A stretch of DNA of 64,000 bases from Rhodococcus sp. 4CII. Its GTDB lineage: Bacteria; Actinomycetota; Actinomycetes; Mycobacteriales; Mycobacteriaceae. The stretch is taken from NCBI RefSeq assembly GCF_014256275.1, contig NZ_JACCFE010000005.1, positions 1 to 64,000 on the forward strand, written 5' to 3'. Positions within the stretch are counted from its first letter, which is position 1. Each line of letters starts with the position of its first letter. The notes under the pieces were generated by a model that did no database searches, was not told the DNA's origin, and saw only the letters and a program-made list of their open reading frames with translations. Position numbers and translations under genes: made by a program. Positions 36,234 to 45,778 of the stretch are shown here, piece by piece.

Positions 36234-38900
36234 GAAGGTTCCTCCTGTTGTCGTCGGTCCCGCGGACCGGAACGAGGCGAAGTGCCCGCCCTGCCTGCGC
36301 GGACACCGCTTTGGTGTTGCGTGAGCCTGGCGCGGACCGTTTCGGGTGTGCGGACGCGCCTGGAACTGCGGTCCGGCTCGTCGACACCACCGGGGACCAG
36401 GCGTTGGCCCGGGACGCGTTGTGGCAGCCCGTGGCGGGTGACCCGCTCAGGGGCCTGCCGTGCGGACCGACGGGCAGCAGACCACCCGGTATCTGCTCGC
36501 GTGATCCACTGTTGCGGAACATCTCTGTCGGTCTTGGTGGGGTCGGTCCACCATGGGGGAGCGATACTGGCGAAGATCGGGGTCTGCGCTGTCCCGTCGT
36601 CGCGGGTCTCCTCGGCAACCACCCGAGGCTGGAAGAACGACGCCGTCCGAGTGGAGTCCAAACGATGTCGCGGCGCGTGTCCTTCGGCAGTCTTACTGGT
36701 CTCCGAGGTTGCCACGGATGGGGGTCGGGCTTGAGCATCGCCGGGACTGACGGTAGTGATCCCGGTGGCCCCGGGTCGGCGTTGGGGCAGAGCACCGGCT
36801 ACCGGACTCGCCGGTGCGCCGACCCGATCGACCGCCAGGGGTGCCGGTTCCTGACGTGCCCGCTGTCGCTGGACGGCAACTAGTTCGACCTTGGGAGTAA
36901 GGGCGCGGGTCTCCGGTGACGTGCGTTCGGGTTGCTGACCAGAACCCGGGGGACGTCCGCCGTAGCTGTCCTGGACCTCGACGGTCTGTGCCGAGGTGAG
37001 CACATCACCGGAGATGTGGACCGACACGGTGATTCCCGCGTTGCGTGGCCGGTCGAGTGTGCGGCGGAAGGAAATAGTGATGTGGTGCCTCTTGCTGAGT
37101 TCGCTGACGACGAAAAGTCATGCGACGTGCAGTGTCCGGGGTGACCTAGGCCGCCGCGGCGACGCGGTCGTTGACTTCGTGCAGGTCGGTTGCGGACATG
37201 CCAATTCCGCGGTCCACGATCTCGATCACGACACCGCCGTCGATGGTGCGCGCGCAGGTCGTCATCACCGCAGTGTCCGGCGGCGAGAAGTGCAGCGAAT
37301 TGTCTAACAACTCGGCCAGGATATGCACGAGATCCCTTCCCGCCGTGCCGGTCAATGTCACCGGTGGTATCGGGCCGACCTGAACGCGCTGATAGTCCTC
37401 CACCTCGGAAATAGACGCACGCACGGCGTCGCCCAGCAGTATTGGTGCCGGGCGGCTGCGCCGGTTATCGCTGCCCGCCAGGATCAGCAGGTTGTCGCCG
37501 TTGCGGCGCATCCGGGTGGCGAGGTGGTCGAGCCGGAACAGATTGTCGAGCCGCTTGGGGTCGCGCTCTTCGAACTCGAGTTGCTCGATCATCTCCAGCT
37601 GCAGATCGATCAGTGACCTGCTGCGCCGTGCAAGCGTTTCGAAGACGTTGTTCATCTGCAGCCGCAGCTGTGCCTGCTCGCCGGCAAGGAGCAGGGCCTG
37701 GCTGTGGATGTCATCGATGGCGCGAGCAAGCTGGCCGATCTCTTCCTGGGTGTGCACGTCGATGGGGTCGACTTCCAACGTGGACGCGGCCGCACCGGCT
37801 TTGACTCGTCCGACCGCCGTCGGCAGGTCTGTGTGCGCCACCTGCAGGGCATCGCGGCGAAGTCTGCGTAGTGGCTCGAGCAGGGATCGCGCGACTGCCA
37901 CGGCGAGCAGAATCGCGGCGAGCAACAACGTCGTGACCACCGCCATGTCCCGCCACGCGCTGCCCCGCACCGCGTCCGACTTGGCCCCGACCACATCCCG
38001 CAAACCGGCGGACGCGGTAGCGACGGCGTTGGAGTAGTCATCGACGCTGGCGAACAGCGAATACTTGAGACCGGTCAGTGCCTGATCGACGCTCTCACGG
38101 CGAGTAGCGTTCTGCAGCAACGTAGTTCGGTCACTCACGCCTTTCCTGAGAGTCTCGATGGTCGGGTCACCGGGAGGATAGCGTTGCGCGACCTGGTCGA
38201 GCAACGCGGACTCGGTGCGCAGGTTGGCCAGAAAATTGGCGCTCACGGATTCGAGGGTCGCATCGGGTTCGCCGGTGAGAATTGCTGTCGATGCGACGAC
38301 CGACAGGCCTTCAGCTGAGATCAGCTTCTGGGCCGCCCACAGATCCTCGAGACGCCCGGTCTCGACGACCAATTCGGGGTCGGCGATCGGCGTGGTGATC
38401 GCGGTCACCACGCTCGACAGACCGGAGCGAATGGACGCGAGTTGTTCGGTGAGTGCCCCCGTCGACGGGGGTCCTCCCTGCTTGGCCTGTGCACTCAACG
38501 CTCGCGCACCGGAGAGGGCGGTCGCAAGATGCGACGCCGTGCTGTCGTCGAGCCTGGCCGACGTATTCGCCCGTTCCACTTCCCCGATCGATGCGTCAAG
38601 GTTGTCGATCATCGACGCCGTGATCGCGCGTTGCGCCAGTGTTCCCATCACAACGGCCGCGTCCCCGTCCAAGTCGACGAGCAGGGGGAGCATCTGGACC
38701 CGGTCGACGACCGTCGTGAAGTGGGCGGCCGCCTCGAGGCCTTCCTGTACACGGAGAGCACCGAGCCCCGCCGCGACCAGGAGGGGAACGGTCAACACGA
38801 CCGCCATCTTCCAGCGCAGCGGCCAGCCTGCGATACCTAATGTCGGCCGCTTCTCGTGAGTCCGACGGCAGCCGACAACCGCGGCGGTTGTGCGACTCAT
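36230..38900 (-). pseudogene. Conservon sensor histidine kinase CvnA, nonsense plus frameshift
   Basis: The 5' frame from ATG at 38900 encodes an N-terminal membrane helix (MAVVLTVPLLVAAGLGALRV), a nitrate-sensor-like extracytoplasmic domain, a second helix (VVTTLLLAAILLAVAVARSL), HAMP, and the kinase up to HILAELLDNSLHFSPP and IVDRGIGM. It stops at TAG 37145-37148 where a sense GAG is expected (GCC-TAG-GTCACCCCG). About 30 bases later two bases are missing after CGCATG. The other frame then continues LFVVSELSKRHHITISFRRT and runs through the disordered Pro-rich tail to 36230. Two independent lesions mean the kinase is dead, while cvnB and cvnD remain open. Confidence 0.85.
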
Positions 38901-38919
38901 CGTGTGCCTCTCGGGTCAT

Positions 38920-38940
38920 GCGCCCTCGAAGCGAGGGCGC
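38920..38940 (-). other. Hairpin in the cvnA leader
   Basis: GCGCCCTCG at 38920-38928 and CGAGGGCGC at 38932-38940, loop of three bases, about 20 bases upstream of the start codon. Either an operator or a 5'-UTR stem-loop next to the ribosome-binding site. Confidence 0.5.
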
Positions 38941-39003
38941 GGCGGAGCGCCGAGGAGGCGCCCGAAACAGTGGCCGGACCGTCCTCGTCACGTGCCCGGG
39001 AGG

Positions 39004-40082
39004 CTATGACAGGGACGGGGAAGTGCAGGAGAGATGTCGGGATGTCCGCATTCCACCGACACATAGGCTGAAGCTGTTCGGGAAAACCGAAGAAGTTGAC
39101 CGAACAACCGGTGTTTCGCTGAAACCACGGTGCAGTGCCACGTCGAGGGTCCGGGTTACCTCGCTCATTGCCCGAGAAGGGTCAAACTGCTCCGCACGTA
39201 GGTGGTGGAGCCCAGCCGTCTCATCGTGTGTGAGTTCGACTTCGATGATTGCGTCGACGCCCCGGCGACCCAATCTGCTCGGAACTCCGGCATAGAGGCC
39301 TCTGAGCCCGTACTCCCCGTCAAGGCGCACGACCGCCGGGAAGACCTGCTTGCGGTCGAGTGTGATGGCGTCAACCATAGCTGCCGCTGCCATCGCCGGC
39401 GCGAAGGACGGTGTTTCCCGGCCGAGGAGCTCGGTGATCTCGACACCAGCGCGCTGCGCTCGCCGAATGATCTCGGCGAGACGGGCGGGGGCATCAGAGT
39501 CTGAACAGGGATACCCCGGATGGTGGTCCGTCCGATCAGGGCTACCGCCGTATCCCCGTGCCCCCCGATGACGGTCGTTTCGACCTCGTCTACAGAGGCA
39601 GCCAACTCCTCGGCGAGGGACAGGGTGAGACGGGCGGTATCGAGGACGCCCGCCATTCCGAGCACTCGGTGTCGTTCGAAACCGCTACCGTCATGAGCGG
39701 CCGCACACATCGCCTCCACGGGGTTGGTCACCACCACGATGACCGCATCGGTGATGTCAACGCAACACGGTGTGCCGCGTGCGCGACTCGCGCACGATTC
39801 GCTTCGAACTGATCGTGCCGAGAGGCCCCAGGCCGGAACGGGATACTGGTGGTCACCACCACCACCGACCCCGCGCTGTCGTCATACGAATCGATCGCGG
39901 AGTATCGGCCCTGCCTGCCGAATATCAATTGCGCGGCCGGCCGCCAGTCCGGCAGTCTCGGACAGAAGACGGACTTCGGTGTCTCCTCGACGGGCCAATT
40001 CGGCGGCGACCAGTGTTCCGACTTTCCCGGCGCCGACAATCGTCACCCGTGGGCGCTGTGTCTCGCATGGTGTGGTGGGCAC
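39004..40082 (-). pseudogene. Malate dehydrogenase pseudogene with at least three frameshifts
   Basis: On the minus strand the NAD fold starts at 40082 (RVTIVGAGKVGTLVAAELAR), shifts near 39890 to a frame reading SVVVVTTSIPFRPGASRHD, shifts near 39735 to VVTNPVEAMCAAAHD, RVLGMAGVLDTARL and TTVIGGHGDTAVAL (the catalytic His loop), and shifts again near 39480 to a frame ending VFPAVVRLDGEYGLRGLYAG and LGRRGVDAIIEV. All parts of an LDH/MDH-type enzyme are present in order, so it was once complete. The last part is related to the fragment at 1305-1505. Confidence 0.8.
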
Positions 40083-40085
40083 AGC

Positions 40086-40196
40086 TCAGCTCGTCTCGAC
40101 AACCGACTCCGGCCCCAGATCGGCGACGGACCGGTGCCCCGACAATGCGAGCGCGAGGTCGACTTCTTCCAGCATCTGCCGCATCAGGTGTGTCAC
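40086..40196 (-). pseudogene. FMN-dependent alpha-hydroxyacid dehydrogenase C-terminal scrap
   Basis: The minus-strand frame reads HLMRQMLEEVDLALALSGHR followed by SVADLGPESVV and a stop. This matches the C-terminus of lactate/mandelate dehydrogenases (LldD-type: ...ELDRTMALLG..SIADLG). No active-site part remains. It lies directly upstream of the malate dehydrogenase pseudogene. Confidence 0.5.
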
Positions 40197-40203
40197 CGCG
40201 GGT

Positions 40204-40335
40204 TCACCTCGCCGTCGGTTGACCCCATCCGAGCTTCGCGAGCAGTCGAAACGTCGCAGCGAGTTCGAGTTGCGCTTGCCACTCGTCGGCGGGAATGCGC
40301 TCGGGCGCGGCGGTGGGGGACAGGACGGTGGTCAT
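40204..40335 (-). pseudogene. Possible class II aldolase/adducin N-terminal scrap
   Basis: The minus-strand ATG at 40335 opens 43 codons: PADEWQAQLELAATFRLLAK then LGWGQPTAR and a stop. The LAAxFRLxAxxGW run resembles the first helix of class II aldolase/adducin proteins; the zinc site that should follow is absent. Weak call. The remaining ~150 bases to the pgi stop hold nothing recognised. Confidence 0.35.
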
Positions 40336-40488
40336 CGAATCTCCTCCATCCGGCGACCAATCCGCAGTCCAGTGTGACGCGCTCCTCAGTCGTGGAAAAG
40401 GACGGAATATGGCAGGTATTCCGCGAAGAAATCGAATTTATCGGCCTGTATCCACTGGACGACAACAATCCCTGGACCGCCACCGCAT

Positions 40489-42156
40489 TCACAGGCGGTC
40501 GTCACGCGCCATTCTGAACCAACGGGCAAGAGACACCGTCGAGCTGTCCAAGTCTACGAAGTCCGGCGACCCTTCCTTCGCGCTCACGATGGTCTGCAAC
40601 TCCACAGCCTGAGCCTTGCCGAGCTCAACACCCCACTGGTCGAATGAGTTGATGCCGCACACTGCGCCTTCGACGAAGGTTTGGTGCTCGTACAGGGCGA
40701 TCAGTTGCCCGAGGATCGAGGGAGTGAGCTTGGGCGCCAGGACGGTCGTCGACGGCCGGTTCCCGGGCATCACCTTGTGCGGAATCAAAGAGTCGGGGAC
40801 ACCATCAGCGGTGATCTCGTCGGTGGTGCGGCCGAACGCGAGGACCCGCCGCTGCGCGAGAAGGTTGCTGATCAGGCTGTCGTGCATGCCGCCCCAGCCG
40901 GCGATCGTGGGCAGGTCCTCGGTGGGTTCGGCGAAGCCGAGAAAATCTACCGGTATGAGCCGGGTGCCCTGGTGGAGCAACTGGTAGAACGCATGTTGCC
41001 CGTTGGTGCCCGGTTCGCCCCACCAGATGGAACCGGTCGCGGTATCGACCGCAGCCCCGTTCAGCTGCACGGTCTTGCCGTTGGACTCCATGGTCAGCTG
41101 CTGCAGATAGGCCGGAAAACGGTTGAGGTCATTCGAGTACGGCAGCACCGCACGGGTTTCGGCGCCGAAGAAATTCGAGTACCAGACGCCGAGGAGCCCG
41201 AGCAGCACCGGGGCGTTCACCTCCACCGGGGTCTCGGCGAAATGCCGGTCCATGGTGTGCATCCCGGCGAGGAACTGGGCGAATGCGTCCCTTCCGATCG
41301 CGGCCATCACCGACAGCCCGATCGCGGAGCCGACGGAGTAGCGGCCGCCGACCCAGTCCCAGAACTCGAACATGTTGTCGGGGTCGATGCCGAATTCCGC
41401 GACCTTCGCGGCGTTGGTGGATACGGCGACGAAGTGCCGGGCGACCGCATCGGCACCGAGTGCGGTGGTCAGCCACCGCCGGGCGGCGGTGGCGTTGGTG
41501 AGGGTTTCGATGGTGGTGAACGTTTTCGACGACACGACGAACAGCGTGGTCGCCGGGTCGAGATCGGTGAGGGTGGCGACGAGGTCGGTGGGGTCGACGT
41601 TCGAGACGAACTGGACACTGATGCCGGCGTCGGTGTAGTGACGCAGTGCCCGGTACACCATGCGCGGCCCGAGGTCGGAGCCGCCGATGCCGATGTTCAC
41701 GACCGTGGTGATGCGTTCACCGGTGGCCCCGCGCCACTGGCCGCTGCGAATGCGGTCGGTGAACTCTCCCATCCGGTCGAGCACCCGGTGCACGTCGGCG
41801 ACGACGTCGCGCCCATCCACCGTGAGCGCGGCATCGGCGGGTAGGCGCAGCGCGGTGTGCAGGACCGCCCGGTTCTCGGTGATGTTGACGCGGTCTCCAC
41901 GCAGCATGCGGTCGCGGTGTTCTTCCAGGCCCGTTGCGCGGGCGAGGTCGGTCAGCAACCCGAGGGTGGTTCGGTCGATGCGGTGCATGCTGTAGTCGAT
42001 GTAGAGGTCACCGGCGGTGACGGTGAAATCGCGGCCACGATCGGGGTCGGTGTCGAACAGCTCCCGCAGGTGCAGGTCGGCCACGTCGGCGTGATGGGCT
42101 TGGAGCTTCTGCCACTCCGGAGAACGGGTGACGTCAGGTTGGGTCGAGGTCGTCAC
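40489..42156 (-). CDS. pgi: Glucose-6-phosphate isomerase
   Basis: 555 residues, the usual length. Signatures: VVNIGIGGSDLGPRMVYRAL (about residues 150-169), FVVSSKTFTTIETLTNA, FWDWVGGRYSVGSAIGLSVM, and GINSFDQWGVELGKAQAVEL near the C-terminus. Interconverts glucose-6-P and fructose-6-P. The gene is three bases downstream of gnd and opposite to zwf, so the three genes close an oxidative cycle from fructose-6-P back to ribulose-5-P. This fits a dissimilatory RuMP cycle together with the hxlA-hxlB pair nearby. Confidence 0.97.
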   Translation of the reverse strand: MTTSTQPDVTRSPEWQKLQAHHADVADLHLRELFDTDPDRGRDFTVTAGDLYIDYSMHRIDRTTLGLLTDLARATGLEEHRDRMLRGDRVNITENRAVLHTALRLPADAALTVDGRDVVADVHRVLDRMGEFTDRIRSGQWRGATGERITTVVNIGIGGSDLGPRMVYRALRHYTDAGISVQFVSNVDPTDLVATLTDLDPATTLFVVSSKTFTTIETLTNATAARRWLTTALGADAVARHFVAVSTNAAKVAEFGIDPDNMFEFWDWVGGRYSVGSAIGLSVMAAIGRDAFAQFLAGMHTMDRHFAETPVEVNAPVLLGLLGVWYSNFFGAETRAVLPYSNDLNRFPAYLQQLTMESNGKTVQLNGAAVDTATGSIWWGEPGTNGQHAFYQLLHQGTRLIPVDFLGFAEPTEDLPTIAGWGGMHDSLISNLLAQRRVLAFGRTTDEITADGVPDSLIPHKVMPGNRPSTTVLAPKLTPSILGQLIALYEHQTFVEGAVCGINSFDQWGVELGKAQAVELQTIVSAKEGSPDFVDLDSSTVSLARWFRMARDDRL

Positions 42157-42159
42157 GGT

Positions 42160-43065
42160 TCAGGCGACCCCGGCGGTCTCGGCCGGTCGGACGGCGTGCC
42201 CGCCGAACTGATTACGCAGCGCCGACACCGCTTTCATGGCCGGGGAGTCGTCTTGGCGGGAGGCGAACCGGGCGAACAGTGCGGCGGAGATCACCGGTGC
42301 GGGGACGGCGTGGGCGATGGCTTCTTCGACCGTCCACCGCCCTTCGCCGGAATCTTCGGTGTAGCCGGAGATTCCGGCCAGGCCGGGATCCTCGGACAGG
42401 GCCTGCACCAACAGGTCGAGCAACCAGGACCGCACCACGGTGCCCTTCGACCAGGCACGCAGGACCGCGGGCACGTCGACGATGGAGTCCTCGGCGGCGA
42501 GCAGCTCGTAGCCCTCGGCGTAGGCCTGCATCAACCCGTACTCGATGCCGTTGTGCACCATCTTCGCGTAGTGTCCGGCGCCGACCGGGCCGGCGTGGAC
42601 GAAGGAGTCCTCACGGTCACCGTCCGGCCGCAGCGCGTCGAAGACCGGCATCAGCCGGTCGATGTCGGCGGCGTCGCCGCCGGCCATCAGCGCGTAGCCG
42701 TTCTGCCGTCCCCACACGCCGCCGGAGACGCCGCAGTCGAGGTAGCGGATGCCGTGTTCGGCGAGGATGTCCGCGTTCACTTTGTCGTCGGTGAATCGGG
42801 AGTTGCCGCCGTCCACGACGAGGTCACCGGGTGCGAGCAGCCGCGAAAGCTGCCCGATCACCTGACGGGTCGGGGCTCCGGCGGGCACCATCACCCACAC
42901 CGCCCGTGGGGTGGGCAGCGCCTCGACCAACGCTTCGAGGCTGTCGGCATCGGTGTCGGCGGCGTGAGGGTCGTATCCGATCGCCTCGAGTCCGCGTTCA
43001 CGCAGCCGTTCGCGCATGTTCAGCCCCATTTTGCCCAAACCGACCAGTCCCAGTTTCATCGTCAC
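42160..43065 (-). CDS. gnd: 6-Phosphogluconate dehydrogenase (decarboxylating), short type
   Basis: 301 residues. N-terminal NAD(P) fold KLGLVGLGKMGLNMRERL, VVDGGNSRFTDDKVNADILA, GVSGGVWGRQNGYALMAGGD and the lysine region GHYAKMVHNGIEYGLMQAYA. The ~300-residue length marks the short GndA/YqeC type, which often uses NAD+. It converts 6-phosphogluconate to ribulose-5-P and CO2, the acceptor of formaldehyde in the RuMP pathway. Same operon as pgi, divergent from zwf. Confidence 0.95.
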   Translation of the reverse strand: MTMKLGLVGLGKMGLNMRERLRERGLEAIGYDPHAADTDADSLEALVEALPTPRAVWVMVPAGAPTRQVIGQLSRLLAPGDLVVDGGNSRFTDDKVNADILAEHGIRYLDCGVSGGVWGRQNGYALMAGGDAADIDRLMPVFDALRPDGDREDSFVHAGPVGAGHYAKMVHNGIEYGLMQAYAEGYELLAAEDSIVDVPAVLRAWSKGTVVRSWLLDLLVQALSEDPGLAGISGYTEDSGEGRWTVEEAIAHAVPAPVISAALFARFASRQDDSPAMKAVSALRNQFGGHAVRPAETAGVA

Positions 43066-43258
43066 CGTTCCGCTTTCGATTCTCGAGTGCCTTGCCGAGG
43101 TCTATGTCTACGGGGGTTTCGGGGCCACCTCACCTGACCGGACGGGCAGCCGAGACTGACCGCTCGGCCAAGTGCATTCCGGCTCCCCGCCTTCGACACT
43201 GGTATCCGACGCATTGTCTGAATGCGCCTGTGGTGGAGCGAAAGACGGAGCAGCAGAA

Positions 43259-44800
43259 GTGACCGTGTCTGAAGTGCAGGAGCGGAATCCGCTGGCAGGC
43301 GGACCTGGCGGTGTAGTCGGCGCCGAGTTGACCGACTACACCACGCTGGTCGCCGAGCCGGCATCGATGGTGATCTTCGGGATCACCGGTGATCTCTCGC
43401 GCAAGAAACTGATCCCGGCGATTTACGATCTCGCGCACAGTGGTCAACTGCCGCCGGACTTCGATCTCGTCGGCTTCGCCCGCGACAGCACCGACGCCGA
43501 CACTCGGCTGCGCGAGGCGGTGATCGCGCACGCGCGCACCCCCTTCGACCCGGTGGTGTGGGCGGAGCTCGCCGAGCGGATCCACCTCGTGCAGGGGTCG
43601 TTCGACGACACGGCCGCGTTCGCCCGGCTTTCCGCGCGGCTGGCCGAGCTCGACGTCCGCCGCGGCAAACCGGGCAACTACGTCTTCTACCTGTCCATCC
43701 CGCCCTTGGCATTCGCCACGGTCTGCGACCAGCTCGCGATCACCGGCCTGAACCGGAATGCGCACGGGTGGCGCCGGGTGGTGGTGGAGAAGCCGTTCGG
43801 GCACGATCTCGCCAGCTCCCAGGCCCTCGGTGTCGCGCTGGAACGAGTGTTTCCGCCGTCCTCGATCTACCGCATCGATCACTACCTGGGGAAGGAGACG
43901 GTGCAGAACATCCTCGCGCTGCGGTTCGCGAACGGAATGTTCGAGCCACTGTGGAACAACCGGCATATCGACCACGTGCAGATCACCATGGCCGAGAGCG
44001 TCGGCGTGACCGGACGCGCCGGGTACTACGACGGCGTCGGCGCCGCCCGCGACGTCATCCAGAATCACCTGCTGCAACTATTGGCGTTGATCGCGATGGA
44101 AGAACCCGTCGGATTCGACGCCGACAGCATCGCCGCCGAGAAGATCAAGGTCCTCTCCGCCGCCGAACTCCTCGGACCGCTCGCGGAGACATCGGCCCGC
44201 GGCCAATACGGTGCCGGAGTAGAGAACGGTGTTCCCGTACCAGGATTGGCCGACGAGACAGGATTCCCCGCCGACTCGGCCACCGAGACCTTCGCGGCCC
44301 TGACAGTCGGCATCGCGACCCGCCGGTGGGCCGGCGTGCCGTTCTTCATCCGCACCGGCAAACGCCTCGCACGGCGCACCACCGAGATCGCGGTAACGTT
44401 CACACCCCCCGCCCACGGCTCACCCGCTGCCCGAGCCGCGGCGGTCTCGAACGTGCTCGTCTTCCGGGTCCAGCCGGACGACGGAATCGAACTGCACATC
44501 GGCGCCAAACGTCCCGGCGGCGGCATGCACATTCAGCCGGTCAGCCTCGGGATGGACTTCCGGTCGGTGTTCGACCCGGCGCCGGAGGCCTACGAGCGGC
44601 TGATCTGTGACGTGCTCCGCGGGGACGCCACCCTATTCCCTCGCCGTGAGGAGGTCGAATGGTCCTGGCGGGTCATCGATCCTCTCCTCGAGCACTGGGC
44701 AGCCACCGGTCGCCCGGACACCTATCCGTCCGGCGCGTCCGGCCCGGAATCTGCGGAACAGATCCTCAGCCGGACCGGCCGGACGTGGCGCCCGCTCTGA
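43259..44800 (+). CDS. zwf: Glucose-6-phosphate dehydrogenase
   Basis: 513 residues from the GTG at 43259 (TVSEVQERNPLAGG), with ACGGAG upstream. The open frame extends further up but without family content. NADP fold FGITGDLSRKKLIPAIYDLA (about residues 37-56), substrate site RIDHYLGKETVQNILALRFA (about residue 204) with the catalytic His, and FFIRTGKRLARRTTEIAVTF. Starts the oxidative pentose phosphate route and yields NADPH. The divergent gap of about 190 bases to gnd must hold both promoters. Confidence 0.96.
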   Translation: MTVSEVQERNPLAGGPGGVVGAELTDYTTLVAEPASMVIFGITGDLSRKKLIPAIYDLAHSGQLPPDFDLVGFARDSTDADTRLREAVIAHARTPFDPVVWAELAERIHLVQGSFDDTAAFARLSARLAELDVRRGKPGNYVFYLSIPPLAFATVCDQLAITGLNRNAHGWRRVVVEKPFGHDLASSQALGVALERVFPPSSIYRIDHYLGKETVQNILALRFANGMFEPLWNNRHIDHVQITMAESVGVTGRAGYYDGVGAARDVIQNHLLQLLALIAMEEPVGFDADSIAAEKIKVLSAAELLGPLAETSARGQYGAGVENGVPVPGLADETGFPADSATETFAALTVGIATRRWAGVPFFIRTGKRLARRTTEIAVTFTPPAHGSPAARAAAVSNVLVFRVQPDDGIELHIGAKRPGGGMHIQPVSLGMDFRSVFDPAPEAYERLICDVLRGDATLFPRREEVEWSWRVIDPLLEHWAATGRPDTYPSGASGPESAEQILSRTGRTWRPL

Positions 44801-45053
44801 CCCGACCGGGCGGGTAGATGCGCGAGGTGGGACCGACGGAGGGGTTCAGTCCCACCCACGCGGACGGCAGCTCAACTGGCCTTCGATGATCTCGATGTCG
44901 CCGGTGCTCGTTTGCGGATGCTCCTCGGTTACACCGGACCCAGCTGGGGACCTGCTCTGAGTGTTGAGAGCGAACTCTGTTGACGCGACGGCTGCGGAAC
45001 AGTCCTCGAACACCGCTCCAGGCTCACTCAGTGACAGCACCGCACCATACGGC
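44801..45053. other. 253-bp gap after zwf
   Basis: No gene recognised between the zwf stop and the terminator hairpin at 45054. Confidence 0.5.
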
Positions 45054-45089
45054 GAAAGGCCCCGAACACGAACATGTTCGGGGCCTTTC
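45054..45089. terminator. Bidirectional terminator between zwf and the HPS gene
   Basis: GAAAGGCCCCGAACA at 45054-45068 pairs exactly with TGTTCGGGGCCTTTC at 45075-45089; 15-bp stem, 6-base loop, with A-rich and T-rich ends on the two strands. It follows the 3' end of the minus-strand hexulose-phosphate synthase gene directly and faces the zwf transcript. Confidence 0.88.
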
Positions 45090-45101
45090 GTGCACGCAGG
45101 A

Positions 45102-45731
45102 CTACTTGGTAAGGGCGTCCTTGAGCGCCTTCGCGGCCGCGGCGGGGTCCTCGGCGCTGTAGATGGCGCCTCCGGCGACGGCGACGTCGGCGCCTGCGTC
45201 ACGGACGGCGGCGATGGTGTCGACCTTCACGCCACCGGCGACGGAGAAGGGGACACCGGCGATCTTGCCGTCGTCGAGGAGGGTCTGGATGGAGTACCCG
45301 GGCTGGGCCTGCTCGTCGAGTCCGGCGTGGATCTCGACGAACGCGACACCGAGCTTGGAGATCTCGCGGGCGCGCTCGACACGGTTCTCGACGCCGATGA
45401 GGTCGGCGACGACCTTCTTGCCGTGCTTCTTGCCTGCCTCGACGGCGCCCTTGATGGTGGCGTCGCCGGCGGCGCCGAGGACGGTGACCAGGTCTGCTCC
45501 GGCGGAGAAGGCCAGGTCGGCCTCGAGGAAGCCGGCGTCGGCGGTCTTGAGGTCGGCGAATACCTCCTTGTCCGGGTGGGCGGCCTTGATCGCGGTGATG
45601 GCGCTGAGGCCGGCGCTCTTGATCAGGGGGGTGCCGAGTTCGATGATGTCGACGTACGGGGCGACCTTGTTGGTCAGGGCCAGTGCGTCGGCAGTGGTGA
45701 GCAGATCGACTGCAACCTGCAGCTTCGTCAT
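45102..45731 (-). CDS. hxlA: 3-Hexulose-6-phosphate synthase
   Basis: 209 residues from the ATG at 45731 (MTKLQVAVDLLTTADALAL), with CAGGAGAAAC upstream. OMP-decarboxylase-like barrel: IELGTPLIKSAGLSAI, the catalytic VFADLKTADAGFLEADLAFS (Asp-x-Lys-x-x-Asp), VTVLGAAGDATIKGAV, HAGLDEQAQPG and the phosphate site VAGGVKVDTI with VAGGAIYSAEDP. It condenses formaldehyde with ribulose-5-P to hexulose-6-P. Its partner isomerase gene is 47 bases upstream. This is the formaldehyde-fixing step of the RuMP pathway. Confidence 0.96.
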   Translation of the reverse strand: MTKLQVAVDLLTTADALALTNKVAPYVDIIELGTPLIKSAGLSAITAIKAAHPDKEVFADLKTADAGFLEADLAFSAGADLVTVLGAAGDATIKGAVEAGKKHGKKVVADLIGVENRVERAREISKLGVAFVEIHAGLDEQAQPGYSIQTLLDDGKIAGVPFSVAGGVKVDTIAAVRDAGADVAVAGGAIYSAEDPAAAAKALKDALTK

Positions 45732-45778
45732 GTGTTTCTCCTGGTTATCTTCTTTTGGGGATTTGGGGTAGGGGTCGC

